The notes under the pieces: generated by a model | Told to the model about the DNA's origin: nothing | The model's database searches: none | The model's input: the letters and a program-made list of their open reading frames with translations, nothing else | Part shown: in pieces, positions 51,400 to 60,468 of the stretch | Position numbering within the stretch: position 1 is the stretch's first letter | How the letters are laid out: each line of letters opens with the position of its first letter | DNA from: Schaedlerella glycyrrhizinilytica_A | GTDB taxonomy: Bacteria; Bacillota; Clostridia; Lachnospirales; Lachnospiraceae | DNA length: 64,000 bases | Direction: 5' to 3' (one strand) | Assembly: GCF_042852765.1 (NCBI RefSeq) | Contig: NZ_AP031414.1 | Made by a program: the position numbers and the translations under genes

Positions 51400-52785
51400 T
51401 TAGGCATCTGCCCGGTAATATTGTTTCCATTTGCCGCTTCTGTATCTTCGCACGAAACAGATCACACGCACCGTCCAATCCAAAATCGTCGCCGCCCAGA
51501 CGCCGAGCGCGCCCCATCCTTGCCCGACACAGAGCATATACCCGAATCCGAGACGTACAAGGATCATGGACAGCATGGAAATACACATCGGATATTTGAC
51601 GTCATTTGCCGCGCGAAGCACGCTCGTCAATGTAAATGACGCCGGCCAGAGCAGCACTGCAAACCCGTTGTGGATCAAAACAAGTGTTGCCGCCAGTACA
51701 AGCGTTTCCGCTGAAAGCCCGTATAATTTCAATGTCAGCGGCATCGTCGCGATCACAGTCATGCAGCAAACTCCATTGATCAGATAAGTAAGCTTCATTA
51801 ATTTTTTCGCATAATATTCTGCCTGCTTATAATCTCCCGCGCCGACACACTGTCCGATCACCGTGATCAACGCAAGGTTCATCGCCTGCGCCGGCAGGAT
51901 TCCCAACGCGTCCAGATTGTTCGCAACCGCATTTGCCGCGATCTGCGTCGTTCCGAACGTCGTAATGAAGCCGACGCCGATCACACGTCCCAACTGAAAG
52001 ATACTGTTTTCCACACCGCTCGGGATCCCGATCTGCAAGATCCGCCCGACGATCCTCTGGTTCCAGCCGAATTTTGTCCCTTTCAGGGTAATCTCCAGTT
52101 TCGGATCGAACAATCTGACCATCAGGATCACACAGGCGATCATACGGGAGATCAGCGATGCAAAAGCCGCACCTGCCACACCCATATGAAATCCGAAAAT
52201 AAAAACCGCATCTCCGAAAATGTTGATCCCGTTCATCACAACCGACACCTGCATCGAGATCTTAGAATTTCCCATCGAGCGGAACAGAGCCGCACAAGAG
52301 TTATAAATTGCAAGAAACGGATACGATACCGCAGAGATCACAAGATAAACCAGTGCATTTTTCATGACGTCCGGTTCCAGATTTTCATATAAAAGATGGA
52401 GCAGCCCACGTCGAAACAGGATGGAAACACCCATCACCAACAGCGAGATGATCCCCGTTACGATCAAAAGCTGGACGGCGGATTCACATGCCCGCTTCCT
52501 GTTTTTCTGCCCAAGATACTGGGAAGCCACAACCGCTCCTCCGGTGGCGACCGCCGCAAATACATTGATTAAAAGCGTATTGATCATATCCACCAGCGAC
52601 ACTCCCGAAGTCGCCGCTTCCCCCATGCTGGAGACCATCATCGTATCTACCATTCCGACCGTGACCGCCAGGATCTGCTCGATGATCAACGGCGCGATCA
52701 GACGTTTCAGCGCCCGATTGTCAAACAAATACCCTGCCGGCAGTATCTCCTGTTTCTTTTCCTGAATTCCCGGTAATCGTCTCAT
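51400..52785 (-). CDS. MATE family efflux transporter
   Basis: A 461-residue MATE protein of the DinF/NorM-related branch: LIAPLIIEQILAVTVGMVDTMMVS, AANAVANNLDALGILP and GMSILFRRGLL-type loops. Divergent from the ABC operon across about 160 bases. AGGAGC precedes the ATG. Confidence 0.9.
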   Translation of the reverse strand: MRRLPGIQEKKQEILPAGYLFDNRALKRLIAPLIIEQILAVTVGMVDTMMVSSMGEAATSGVSLVDMINTLLINVFAAVATGGAVVASQYLGQKNRKRACESAVQLLIVTGIISLLVMGVSILFRRGLLHLLYENLEPDVMKNALVYLVISAVSYPFLAIYNSCAALFRSMGNSKISMQVSVVMNGINIFGDAVFIFGFHMGVAGAAFASLISRMIACVILMVRLFDPKLEITLKGTKFGWNQRIVGRILQIGIPSGVENSIFQLGRVIGVGFITTFGTTQIAANAVANNLDALGILPAQAMNLALITVIGQCVGAGDYKQAEYYAKKLMKLTYLINGVCCMTVIATMPLTLKLYGLSAETLVLAATLVLIHNGFAVLLWPASFTLTSVLRAANDVKYPMCISMLSMILVRLGFGYMLCVGQGWGALGVWAATILDWTVRVICFVRRYRSGKWKQYYRADA

Positions 52786-52880
52786 ATGTAAACCGCTCCT
52801 TTTTATTCTTCATTTTCCTATTATATCATCCGTGGTCAAGAGAGCATACGCTGATACAGAAAATTTTAAGATAAAAAATA

Positions 52881-52928
52881 TTGACATTTTCCCGGAAAAC
52901 GAGTATTGTATGAATCATCTAATACAAT
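52881..52928 (+). promoter_or_regulatory. Promoter of the MacB-like operon with palindromes
   Basis: TTGACA (52881-52886), 17-base spacer, TATTGT (52904-52909). The spacer contains TTTTCC-C-GGAAAA (52887-52899) and the -10 region lies in ATTGTAT-N10-ATACAAT (52905-52928). Both palindromes are placed for repressor binding; no regulator gene is adjacent. Confidence 0.7.
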
Positions 52929-52947
52929 TATACGGAGGATTACTTTC

Positions 52948-53679
52948 ATGGAGCCGCTAATACAAGTTGAAAACATCCACAAAATCTACAATCCCGGCGA
53001 AAATGAAGTCCGTGCGCTCGACGGTGTCAGCCTTACGATCCACCGCGGCGAACTGGTGGCGATCATCGGGCACTCCGGTTCCGGGAAATCGACGCTAATG
53101 AACATGCTCGGCTGTCTGGATACACCGACTTCCGGGCGCTATCTGCTGAATGGACAGGACGTTTCCGGTTTGTCCGACAACCAGCTTTCCGAGATCCGGA
53201 ACAAACAGATCGGCTTCATTTTTCAGGGCTTTAATCTGGTTGCCAATCTGGACGCTCTGGGGAATGTGGAACTGCCGCTGATCTACCGCGGTGTTTCCAA
53301 GCAGCGCCGCAAAAAGATCGCGGCTCTCGCACTCAAAAAAGTCGGTCTGGAAAAACGGATGCGCCACAAACCGAACGAATTGTCCGGCGGACAGCAGCAA
53401 AGAGTCGCCGTCGCCCGGGCAGTTGCCGCACAGCCGCCGATCATTCTCGCCGATGAACCGACCGGGAATCTGGACACCAAGTCCACCAAAGAGATCATGG
53501 ATATCTTAAAAGGACTGCACCAAAGCGGTCGGACCGTCATCATCATCACCCACGACGACGACATTGCCGAACAGGCGGATCGCGTGATCCGCATCATCGA
53601 CGGGCGGATCGAAGCCGACTATCATAATGAACATAAGATAGAAAATGAGAACATGAGCAGGGAGGATCTACAAGCATGA
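52948..53679 (+). CDS. MacB-type ABC transporter ATP-binding protein
   Basis: A 243-residue ATPase with Walker A IGHSGSGKSTLMN, Q-loop FIFQGFNLV, signature LSGGQQQRVAVARAVA, Walker B IILADEPTGNLD and H-loop IIITHDDD. It belongs to the LolD/MacB/FtsE group. The ATG at 52948 (MEPLIQVENIHKIY) has GGAGG ten bases upstream. Overlaps the adaptor gene by four bases. Confidence 0.95.
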   Translation: MEPLIQVENIHKIYNPGENEVRALDGVSLTIHRGELVAIIGHSGSGKSTLMNMLGCLDTPTSGRYLLNGQDVSGLSDNQLSEIRNKQIGFIFQGFNLVANLDALGNVELPLIYRGVSKQRRKKIAALALKKVGLEKRMRHKPNELSGGQQQRVAVARAVAAQPPIILADEPTGNLDTKSTKEIMDILKGLHQSGRTVIIITHDDDIAEQADRVIRIIDGRIEADYHNEHKIENENMSREDLQA

Positions 53680-55457
53680 GTTTCAGGAAAAAGAAAAAAC
53701 AACACGACGAAGAAGAATTGGAGATCATGGATCTGATGGAAGACATGGACCTTTCCGAACCGGACGGACTTTCGGAAAAACCGCCGAAGAAAAAACTGCC
53801 CGGCTGGGTGATCGTTCCGATCATTGCCGGAGTCGCAGTTGCCGGAATCGGCATTTCCGCACTGATCGGCGGCGGCGACAATCCATCTGCCGCACAAAAT
53901 CTGTCCGTTGTGGAAGTCAAAAAAGAAAGCATCAAAGAAGTGTATAATTCCAGCGGTACGATCGAGAGCGAGAATACCAAAACCTATTACTCTCCTGTCA
54001 CCGCGCCGATCGCCAACTTAAATGCAAAAGTCGGACAGATCGTACAAGCCGGCGACCTGCTCGTCACATTTGACACGACCAATCTGGAACGTGATAATCA
54101 GCAGGCGCAGTTAAATCTCCAGTCCGCCTACAACACTTCTCAGGCTGCCCGGGATAAGAACGCGCAGGCGATCGACGCTGCCAATGCCGCCAATGCGGAA
54201 CTTGCCAATCAGGCAAATGCACTGGCAGATCAGGTCAACGCATTAAAAGCGCAGATGGATGCGGCAAAAGCGACATATGACGCCAATGCCGCCGCCAACG
54301 CTTCCTCAGAAACACAGACACGGATTGCAGAACTCCAAGGACAGATCGCAGATCTGAACACACAGATCCAGAATTACCAGAATACGATCCAGACTCTTTC
54401 CGTCGTATATGAGGGCAGCGGAAAGACTTACAGTGAAGCAGTCGCCACCCCGGAAGATAAGCGGACCGACGCACAGAAAAAGCTGATCTCCGACATTGAT
54501 ACATACAACGCCGCAGTCGCGGAGCTTCCGAACGCACAGGCTTCCCTTGCCGCCACCGAAAGTGAGCTGACCGCCTTGAATACGGTCGATGACGCCGGAT
54601 ATACCGCGCTTGCCGCACAGTATGAAAGCGCCTACGCACAGTGGGAAGCCGCTTACAACGCCGCCAATGCCGCCGCTTCCCAGCCCTCTGCCGGAATGTC
54701 TTCCGCCGAGATGAACAATCTGACGATCAGCGATAATCTCGCAGAATTAGCTGCCATGTCTCAGTCCGAGCTTTTGGAAAAAGCCCGTGAGGGAATGAAA
54801 GCGGACATGAGCGGCGTGATCGCTTCCGTCGAAGTCCTCCAGACAAACGCAGCCGCACAGGGCGCCGCAGTCTTCTCCATTGCCAGCACGGAAAATGTCC
54901 GCGTCAAAGTGGACATTTCCCCGGATGATTATGAAAAAATGACAGTCGGAACGCCTGCGACGATCACCATCGGCGAGCACAAATACGAGGGAACGTTAGA
55001 GAACGTCAACCGGATCGCGACAAATAATACCAAAGGAAATCCGGTCATCGGCGCTCAGATCCATATCAGCAACCCGGACGAATATATCTGTATCGGAGCC
55101 ACCGCGAAAGTCTCCATGACAGTCGCCCAGTCCGACAATGTGCTGACTGTCCCGATCGAATGTATCAATACTTCCACAAGCGGAGATTTTGTATTTGTGA
55201 TCGAAAATGGTACGGTGAAGAAAAAGCCGGTAGAACTCGGCACAGCATCCACAACCGCAATTGAAGTAAAAAGCGGACTCAAAGAGGGCGATCAGGTTGT
55301 CAACGATCTGAATGTGGACGTAACCGAGGGGATGAAAGCCACTGCCGTTCCAAGTACGGATACCACAACGCCAAAAGACGCTGCTTCTGAAAAACAGGAA
55401 GATACGAAAAATCAGACGGCTTCTGAAAAACAGGACGCACCATCGGCTGACAAATAA
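53676..55457 (+). CDS. HlyD/MacA-like membrane-fusion adaptor
   Basis: A 593-residue protein with an acidic cytoplasmic N-terminus, one membrane anchor (about 45-68), a biotinyl-lipoyl half (SPVTAPIANLNAKVGQIVQ), a very long Ala/Asn/Gln-rich coiled coil (about 140-380), the second lipoyl half (MKADMSGVIASVEVLQ) and beta-barrel and MPD-like domains with a Thr/Lys-rich tail. It links the ATPase/permease to an extracellular channel-like extension. The coiled coil is longer than in typical MacA. Confidence 0.92.
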   Translation: MSFRKKKKQHDEEELEIMDLMEDMDLSEPDGLSEKPPKKKLPGWVIVPIIAGVAVAGIGISALIGGGDNPSAAQNLSVVEVKKESIKEVYNSSGTIESENTKTYYSPVTAPIANLNAKVGQIVQAGDLLVTFDTTNLERDNQQAQLNLQSAYNTSQAARDKNAQAIDAANAANAELANQANALADQVNALKAQMDAAKATYDANAAANASSETQTRIAELQGQIADLNTQIQNYQNTIQTLSVVYEGSGKTYSEAVATPEDKRTDAQKKLISDIDTYNAAVAELPNAQASLAATESELTALNTVDDAGYTALAAQYESAYAQWEAAYNAANAAASQPSAGMSSAEMNNLTISDNLAELAAMSQSELLEKAREGMKADMSGVIASVEVLQTNAAAQGAAVFSIASTENVRVKVDISPDDYEKMTVGTPATITIGEHKYEGTLENVNRIATNNTKGNPVIGAQIHISNPDEYICIGATAKVSMTVAQSDNVLTVPIECINTSTSGDFVFVIENGTVKKKPVELGTASTTAIEVKSGLKEGDQVVNDLNVDVTEGMKATAVPSTDTTTPKDAASEKQEDTKNQTASEKQDAPSADK

Positions 55458-55484
55458 GCCGACAGGAAGAAATGAGGCTCATTT

Positions 55485-56723
55485 ATGGAACAGTTTTTAG
55501 AATATATTAAAATGGCTCTGGATAATATCCGCGCGAACAAGGGACGTTCTTTTCTGACTATGCTCGGCATCATCATCGGGATCACTTCCGTCGTCACGAT
55601 CGTTTCCATCGGAAACGGACTGAAAGCGGATGTTATGGAAGCGGCAAACGAACAGAGCAACACCGTCGTGATCCAGACCAACACCGAAGAAGTCAGCGAT
55701 ACGGAAGCGATCACCGGGGAGGATATCGCATTTATAAAAACTTCTCTGGATGATACGGTCAAAGCTGTCTACTCCAACTATATGTATTCCGGAAAGACCG
55801 AGACAAGAAAAGGCGCTTATGACGCCTATCTGACACTGACAACGCCGGACTATGAAAATGCACAATATACTTACCCGCTGATCAAGGGCAATTATTTTAC
55901 GGACAATGACGTGGCAAATGCCAATCCGGTCTGCGTCATCGACGAACTGACCGCAGCCTATCTGTTCGGAAACACGGACGTCATCGGAATGAATCTGGAT
56001 GTCAATGTGGACAACAACATCCAGACATTGTCCGTCATCGGTGTCCGCGAAACACCGGAAGAAATGTTGGTGGCGGAAAAGCAGTACATCGCCATGGGAA
56101 TGTCCGAGAGTATCTCGATCGAAATCCCTTATACACTTTCCACTGCTTTCGGAAACCCGGTCGACGGATTTATGTCGCTCAATCTGATGACCTACAACAA
56201 AGACGATACTGCCCGCGCAGCAAGAACAGCGGTACAGATCTTAAATTCCAGACATCAAAACTTGGGCGATGAACCGTTTATGCAACAAAAAGCCGTCGAT
56301 CTCACCGATATGTTCGGTCCGATCATGGATGCCGTCACAGCATTCGTGGCGCTCGTCGCCGGAATCTCTCTCGTCGTCGGAGGAATCGGCGTTATGAACA
56401 TCATGCTCGTATCCGTCACGGAACGGACTCGTGAGATCGGGATCCGCAAATCGTTGGGAGCAAAGACCGGATCCATTATCGCACAGTTTTTATGCGAATC
56501 CGTGATCATCTCCGGTATGGGTGGGATCATCGGCATCATCCTCGGCGGCGGACTCACCGCGCTGATCTCATTTTTGGAGATCGGTGGAATCAAAGCACAA
56601 CTTTCACTGCCCGCAGTGATCGTCGCAACCGTCTTTTCCTGCGGAGTCGGAATCATATTCGGAATTTATCCCGCAAGAAAGGCCGCTTCACTCAGTCCTA
56701 TTGAAGCTTTGCGCAGAATGTAG
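55485..56723 (+). CDS. MacB-like ABC transporter permease
   Basis: A 412-residue permease: first helix after MALDNIRANKGRSFLTMLGIIIG, a large extracytoplasmic MacB_PCD domain (about 45-285), then three helices with VGGIGVMNIMLVSVTERTREIGIRKSLGA, the FtsX-domain hallmark. Completes a tripartite-type efflux or mechanotransmission system; the substrate (drug, peptide or lipoprotein) is not known. Confidence 0.95.
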   Translation: MEQFLEYIKMALDNIRANKGRSFLTMLGIIIGITSVVTIVSIGNGLKADVMEAANEQSNTVVIQTNTEEVSDTEAITGEDIAFIKTSLDDTVKAVYSNYMYSGKTETRKGAYDAYLTLTTPDYENAQYTYPLIKGNYFTDNDVANANPVCVIDELTAAYLFGNTDVIGMNLDVNVDNNIQTLSVIGVRETPEEMLVAEKQYIAMGMSESISIEIPYTLSTAFGNPVDGFMSLNLMTYNKDDTARAARTAVQILNSRHQNLGDEPFMQQKAVDLTDMFGPIMDAVTAFVALVAGISLVVGGIGVMNIMLVSVTERTREIGIRKSLGAKTGSIIAQFLCESVIISGMGGIIGIILGGGLTALISFLEIGGIKAQLSLPAVIVATVFSCGVGIIFGIYPARKAASLSPIEALRRM

Positions 56724-56782
56724 TAAACTGAAAATCATTACACACCACAATATCATTTCTTATCTAAAGGAGGAACTTCACT

Positions 56783-57178
56783 ATGAAACAACAAAGCAAA
56801 TTATTGAAAGTCATTTCCATTCTTCTGATCATCTTCGGTGCATTCGGTCTCATTGGCAATCTGGCGTCCATTTTCCTGATCGGACCGATGATGAACACGC
56901 CGGAAATGGTCGCCGTCTATGAAGCAGCCGGAGTCACACAGCCGGGAACCATGTACTATGTATTCAGTATTGTCTCCTGTCTCGTCGAAATCGCAGCCGG
57001 TATCGTCGGTGTAATGTACCGCTCCAAAAAATCTGTTCTGATCGCCGGAGCAGTCTGGACAGTCGTAGTGATCATCGGTATGATCTGGGGTGTTGTCCTT
57101 TCCAGCTTTACACCATTTACACTCCTCTCCTTACTCTTCCCGATCTTGTATCTGTGGGGATGGTATCAGTCCAATTAA
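56783..57178 (+). CDS. Small membrane protein, four helices
   Basis: A 131-residue hydrophobic protein (MKQQSKLLKVISILLIIFG start) with four predicted helices and an AGIVGVMYRSKKS loop. Family not recognised. It follows the permease by 59 bases, with AAGGAGG before its ATG, and precedes the terminator, so it is probably the last gene of the operon. Confidence 0.75.
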   Translation: MKQQSKLLKVISILLIIFGAFGLIGNLASIFLIGPMMNTPEMVAVYEAAGVTQPGTMYYVFSIVSCLVEIAAGIVGVMYRSKKSVLIAGAVWTVVVIIGMIWGVVLSSFTPFTLLSLLFPILYLWGWYQSN

Positions 57179-57198
57179 TCTATCGGCTCTTTCATGAC

Positions 57199-57240
57199 AA
57201 AACCGGAAGCCTGCTCCTTACGGACGGCTTCCGGTTTTCT
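57199..57240. terminator. Bidirectional terminator
   Basis: Thirteen-base arms AAAACCGGAAGCC and GGCTTCCGGTTTT around a 14-base loop. T/A runs on both sides serve the plus-strand MacB operon and the minus-strand ECF gene. Confidence 0.92.
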
Positions 57241-57261
57241 ATGCTGTGCGAAACTCTTTTA

Positions 57262-57876
57262 TTAAATATGCGCGGTCTCCTGCTTTTTCTCTACAACGAG
57301 AAGTCCGCTCTTCAATAATACCGGTCGAAGTACATTATACAAAACCGCAACAAGGACGGTTGATACAACTGCGTTGACAAATGTCGTCGCCGTACTCCAC
57401 TTTGCCAGTACTTCCGCCATCTGCTGCGGCTGTCCGAGAATGTACTGTTTGTAAAAATATCCTACCAGTGGATCGGCGATCACATTAAATCCAAGTCCTG
57501 CGATCGATGCGATCAGACTCCAACGAAACACATATTTCTTGTCCGTACTTTCATTGATCTTTGCGATCCGGTGTGCCACCAGACCGACAATCAGACCAAT
57601 ACAGAATTTCAGTATGAATGTTTTCGGCGCCCCGACAATATAGATCGGATCCAGAATATCTGCGATCGTCATCCCGATCGCGCCTGCAAGCCCTCCATAT
57701 ACGCCGCCTAACAGAAGCGCTGCCAGTACGCAAAATGCATTTCCGATATGAAGCGAAGTCGCGTCGCCTCCCGGCATCGGAATCTTAATCTGCAAAAATG
57801 TAAACGATACGAAGCACAGCGCTGCGAGCAATGCGGTCTGTGCAAGTTTGATCACGGTCTGTTTTCTCTTTCCCAT
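57262..57876 (-). CDS. ECF transporter S component, substrate unknown
   Basis: A 204-residue membrane protein with six helices (IPMPGGDATSLHIGNAFCVLAALLLGG; the IKINESTDKK loop; MTIADILDPIYIVGAPKTFILK). It has the general S-component fold of vitamin uptake systems. The substrate is not readable from sequence, and no riboswitch was recognised upstream. ATG at 57876 follows GAGGG; a GTG one codon earlier is less likely. Confidence 0.85.
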   Translation of the reverse strand: MGKRKQTVIKLAQTALLAALCFVSFTFLQIKIPMPGGDATSLHIGNAFCVLAALLLGGVYGGLAGAIGMTIADILDPIYIVGAPKTFILKFCIGLIVGLVAHRIAKINESTDKKYVFRWSLIASIAGLGFNVIADPLVGYFYKQYILGQPQQMAEVLAKWSTATTFVNAVVSTVLVAVLYNVLRPVLLKSGLLVVEKKQETAHI

Positions 57877-57879
57877 CAC

Positions 57880-58163
57880 AATTTCCCTCTTTCTGCTTCT
57901 TATTTTACAAGTTCTTTTTCCAAATTCCTTTGGATTGCTACTATCTTAGCATCGAACTGGTTTATTCAAAATATCCACTTTTATCTTTTTCAACCAGTCC
58001 AGTTTTTCTTTTTATTTTCTTTTTATTTTCTTTTTATTTTCTTTCTATTTTCTTGTTGCATCTTGCATTTCTTATGCATATGGTGTAGTATAATGCATAT
58101 ATTATTTTATGTAGTTTTTAAAACTACATTATATGTTTTTAGTATTTTAGGAGGCGTATTATA
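57880..58163. other. AT-rich divergent regulatory region
   Basis: Between the ECF gene and trhA. It holds a pyrimidine-rich array of four CTTTTTATTTT-type units (about 58009-58055), an inverted repeat AACTGG...CCAGTT (57956-58015), a TTGCAT/TAGTAT promoter-like pair facing trhA and a short palindrome TAGTTTTTAAAACTA. No gene. Confidence 0.6.
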
Positions 58164-58820
58164 ATGACAAAGAAACATATCAAAGATCCGGGAAGCGCGA
58201 TCACACATTTTATCGGCATGCTGATGGCAATTTTTGCGGCTGTCCCTCTTTTGATAAAAGCCGCCCACGAACCGGGACACCTTTATCTAACAGCCCTTAC
58301 GATTTATGCCGCCAGTCTGATCCTGCTCTATGCAGCGAGCACAACATACCATACCGTCGATATTTCCGAAAAAGTAAACACTATTTTGAAAAAAATCGAT
58401 CATATGATGATCTCTGTACTGATCGCCGGAACATACACGCCGATCTGTCTGCTTGTACTCGACCGCAAGACAGGAATTCCGCTTCTGCTTCTTGTCTGGG
58501 GTATCGCGATCGCCGGAATCCTGATCAAAGCATTCTGGGTTTATTGTCCGAAATGGTTTTCATCCGTATTGTATATCGGCATGGGGTGGACCTGTGTTCT
58601 CGCATTCACTCAGATTCTGAACACACTGTCTCCGGCTGCATTCGGATGGCTTCTGGCAGGCGGTATCATTTACACGATCGGCGGTATCATTTATGCACTA
58701 AAACTCCCGATCTTCAATAACCGGCATAAAAATTTCGGAAGTCACGAAATTTTTCATTTGTTTGTTATGGCAGGAAGCGCCTGCCACTTTATCGTGATGT
58801 ACGCATACCTGCTTCCGTAA
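58164..58820 (+). CDS. trhA: Hemolysin III family membrane protein (PAQR type)
   Basis: A 218-residue, seven-helix protein with the conserved Ser/His/Asp set: LYAASTTYHTVDIS, KKIDHMMISVL and the C-terminal GSHEIFHLFVMAGSACHF. PAQR members are membrane-homeostasis proteins and possibly ceramidase-like zinc hydrolases. AGGAGG lies nine bases before the ATG. Confidence 0.93.
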   Translation: MTKKHIKDPGSAITHFIGMLMAIFAAVPLLIKAAHEPGHLYLTALTIYAASLILLYAASTTYHTVDISEKVNTILKKIDHMMISVLIAGTYTPICLLVLDRKTGIPLLLLVWGIAIAGILIKAFWVYCPKWFSSVLYIGMGWTCVLAFTQILNTLSPAAFGWLLAGGIIYTIGGIIYALKLPIFNNRHKNFGSHEIFHLFVMAGSACHFIVMYAYLLP

Positions 58821-58835
58821 ATCATGTATCATAAA

Positions 58836-58895
58836 TGAAAAGAGTGTTCGCTTTCATGTAATCAATCTGTCATAAAAACGAACATCTCTTTTTTC
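58836..58895. terminator. Bidirectional terminator after trhA
   Basis: AAGAGTGTTCG pairs with CGAACATCTCTT (one bulge), followed on the plus strand by TTTTTTCTTTTT. It also suits the minus-strand end of the adenylyltransferase gene. Confidence 0.7.
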
Positions 58896-58898
58896 TTT

Positions 58899-59483
58899 TT
58901 ATTCTTTTTTCCCCGGAATTCTATACATCAGATTCAGATCCCGTATCCGCCGATCCAGCCCATGAGTTACGATATAATCTGCAACTGTGCGCGGCACATG
59001 CTGCTGCCACTCCTTTTGCTCCGTGATCAATTCCCGGATGATTTTTCCTGTCACACCCATCTCCTCCGGATTTCGACGCCAAAGCACTTCCCGGTTCACG
59101 CCCAGTTCTCCCAGTATCCGGTATTTTTCTTCATCCCATTCGGTACAGATACTCATATAATAAGTAGCATCTTTCGGCGCATACTGGAGAATCAGATCCG
59201 GCTGACTGATCGGAAACGGGATGATCTCAAACTCTTTCCGCTTCACGCCAAAATCCCGCAGTGCTCCCTGGATCATCTCAAACCGTTCAAAATAAGTCAG
59301 AGGATTATCCCTCTTTACCGTTCCGTTTTTATCCAGCGGAGAAGTTGCCGCAAAAGCTACAATATCGGAATGTGTAATTCCGATGTATAATTTTTTACAG
59401 CGCATCTTTGCCGCCAGAACGCCCTCCATATGTTTTAAATGAAATATCTGATATCTTCCAAAAATAACTCCGTTTTCTACCAT
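58899..59483 (-). CDS. Nicotinate/nicotinamide-nucleotide adenylyltransferase-like protein
   Basis: A 194-residue HIGH-type nucleotidyltransferase: GRYQIFHLKHMEGVLAAK (motif HxxH variant), LYIGITHSD, and a late VTGKIIRELI in place of the usual ISTTxxR. It is probably an NMN-type adenylyltransferase of NAD salvage or another nucleotidyltransferase. AAAGGAGGAG reads into the ATG at 59483. Last gene of the lon operon; overlaps the glycosylase gene by seven bases. Confidence 0.7.
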   Translation of the reverse strand: MVENGVIFGRYQIFHLKHMEGVLAAKMRCKKLYIGITHSDIVAFAATSPLDKNGTVKRDNPLTYFERFEMIQGALRDFGVKRKEFEIIPFPISQPDLILQYAPKDATYYMSICTEWDEEKYRILGELGVNREVLWRRNPEEMGVTGKIIRELITEQKEWQQHVPRTVADYIVTHGLDRRIRDLNLMYRIPGKKE

Positions 59484-59989
59484 CTGCACTCCTCCTTTAT
59501 CACACTCCAGTATTCCATCAGACGGTCCAGTGAATACGCCGCATTTGCCGGACTTGTCGACGGAAGCCCTATGATCTCCCGCCCCGTCGTCTTTTGACTG
59601 TATCGTTCATATAGCTTCTTTGCGGTACCGCCGTTTGCATAAATCTTCCGGATCTCACATTGTGAAAGGAGACTGTTCAAATCTGCGGCAACGACATTAC
59701 GGATACTGCTGTCGCTGGATCCGATGATCTCACAGCTTTCAATGACATCCCATATTGCAAGCCCATGCTGCAGCAAAAGCTGCTTTTTCTCCACAATCGA
59801 CTGCGGTACCTCACTGTCTGTGAGCCGGGCGATCACTTTCCAGAAACGATTCTGCGGATGCCCATAGTAAAAATGATGTTCCCTTGATTTCACAGAGGGA
59901 AATGTTCCCAAGATCAAAACTTGGGAATTTTCATCAAATACCGGATCAAAGTCATGTGACACTGCTTCATATTCATTCTGCTTTTTCAT
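59477..59989 (-). CDS. DNA-deoxyinosine (hypoxanthine) glycosylase
   Basis: A 170-residue uracil-DNA-glycosylase superfamily enzyme: LILGTFPSVKSREHHFYYGHPQNRFWKVI carries the first motif and GLPSTSPANA the second (SPAN type). It removes deaminated adenine (hypoxanthine). Start at 59989 (MKKQNEYEAV) with AAAGGA upstream; a GTG just before is less likely. The start overlaps the NUDIX stop. Confidence 0.88.
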   Translation of the reverse strand: MKKQNEYEAVSHDFDPVFDENSQVLILGTFPSVKSREHHFYYGHPQNRFWKVIARLTDSEVPQSIVEKKQLLLQHGLAIWDVIESCEIIGSSDSSIRNVVAADLNSLLSQCEIRKIYANGGTAKKLYERYSQKTTGREIIGLPSTSPANAAYSLDRLMEYWSVIKEECRW

Positions 59990-60468
59990 CACATTTTCCT
60001 TTCCAGTTCTTTTCCATCCAATGCGGCGTATATCAGCACATCATTCGTATCATATACCAGTTTCAGTGAGAAAAACGGATGTTCCTCCGCAAGCAGTTTC
60101 AGAAAGATCTTATCTCCGTCCCATAAGTTCAGATCCATGATCTTCTCTTTATCCACCCATTCCAATTCTCCCTCGTCGCATGGGATCTCCTCCCCGGAAA
60201 ATCTGTCCGCTGTATAAAGAGACATGTATTCTACAATATCTTCTCCGTATACAAACGTAACAATCCCGCGATATTTCCAAGATTCCAATGTATATCCTGT
60301 TTCTTCTTTGACTTCGCGGAGCAGACATTCTTCCGGGCTTTCCTGATGTTCAAAATGACCACCGACACCGATCCACTTATCTTTGTTCACATCATTTTTC
60401 TTTACCGTGCGGTGCAGCATTAAATATTGACCGTCTTTTTCTATATAACATAGTGTGCTTAATTTCAT
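59989..60468 (-). CDS. NUDIX hydrolase (8-oxo-dGTP diphosphatase type)
   Basis: A 159-residue protein with a full Nudix box GGHFEHQESPEECLLREVKEETGY (residues 36-59), i.e. GX5EX7REUXEEXGU. It sanitises oxidised nucleotides. It overlaps lon by four bases (ATGA-like junction); GGAAAAA precedes its ATG. With the adjoining glycosylase this makes a DNA-quality pair. Confidence 0.9.
   Translation of the reverse strand: MKLSTLCYIEKDGQYLMLHRTVKKNDVNKDKWIGVGGHFEHQESPEECLLREVKEETGYTLESWKYRGIVTFVYGEDIVEYMSLYTADRFSGEEIPCDEGELEWVDKEKIMDLNLWDGDKIFLKLLAEEHPFFSLKLVYDTNDVLIYAALDGKELERKM

Noticed and set aside
58009..58055. Pyrimidine repeat considered as part of a CRISPR or regulatory array
   Set aside because: Units are only about 11 bases, without spacers; it is simple low-complexity DNA.
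57880..58160. Riboswitch upstream of the ECF S component
   Set aside because: No vitamin riboswitch consensus (TPP, cobalamin, FMN) could be matched.
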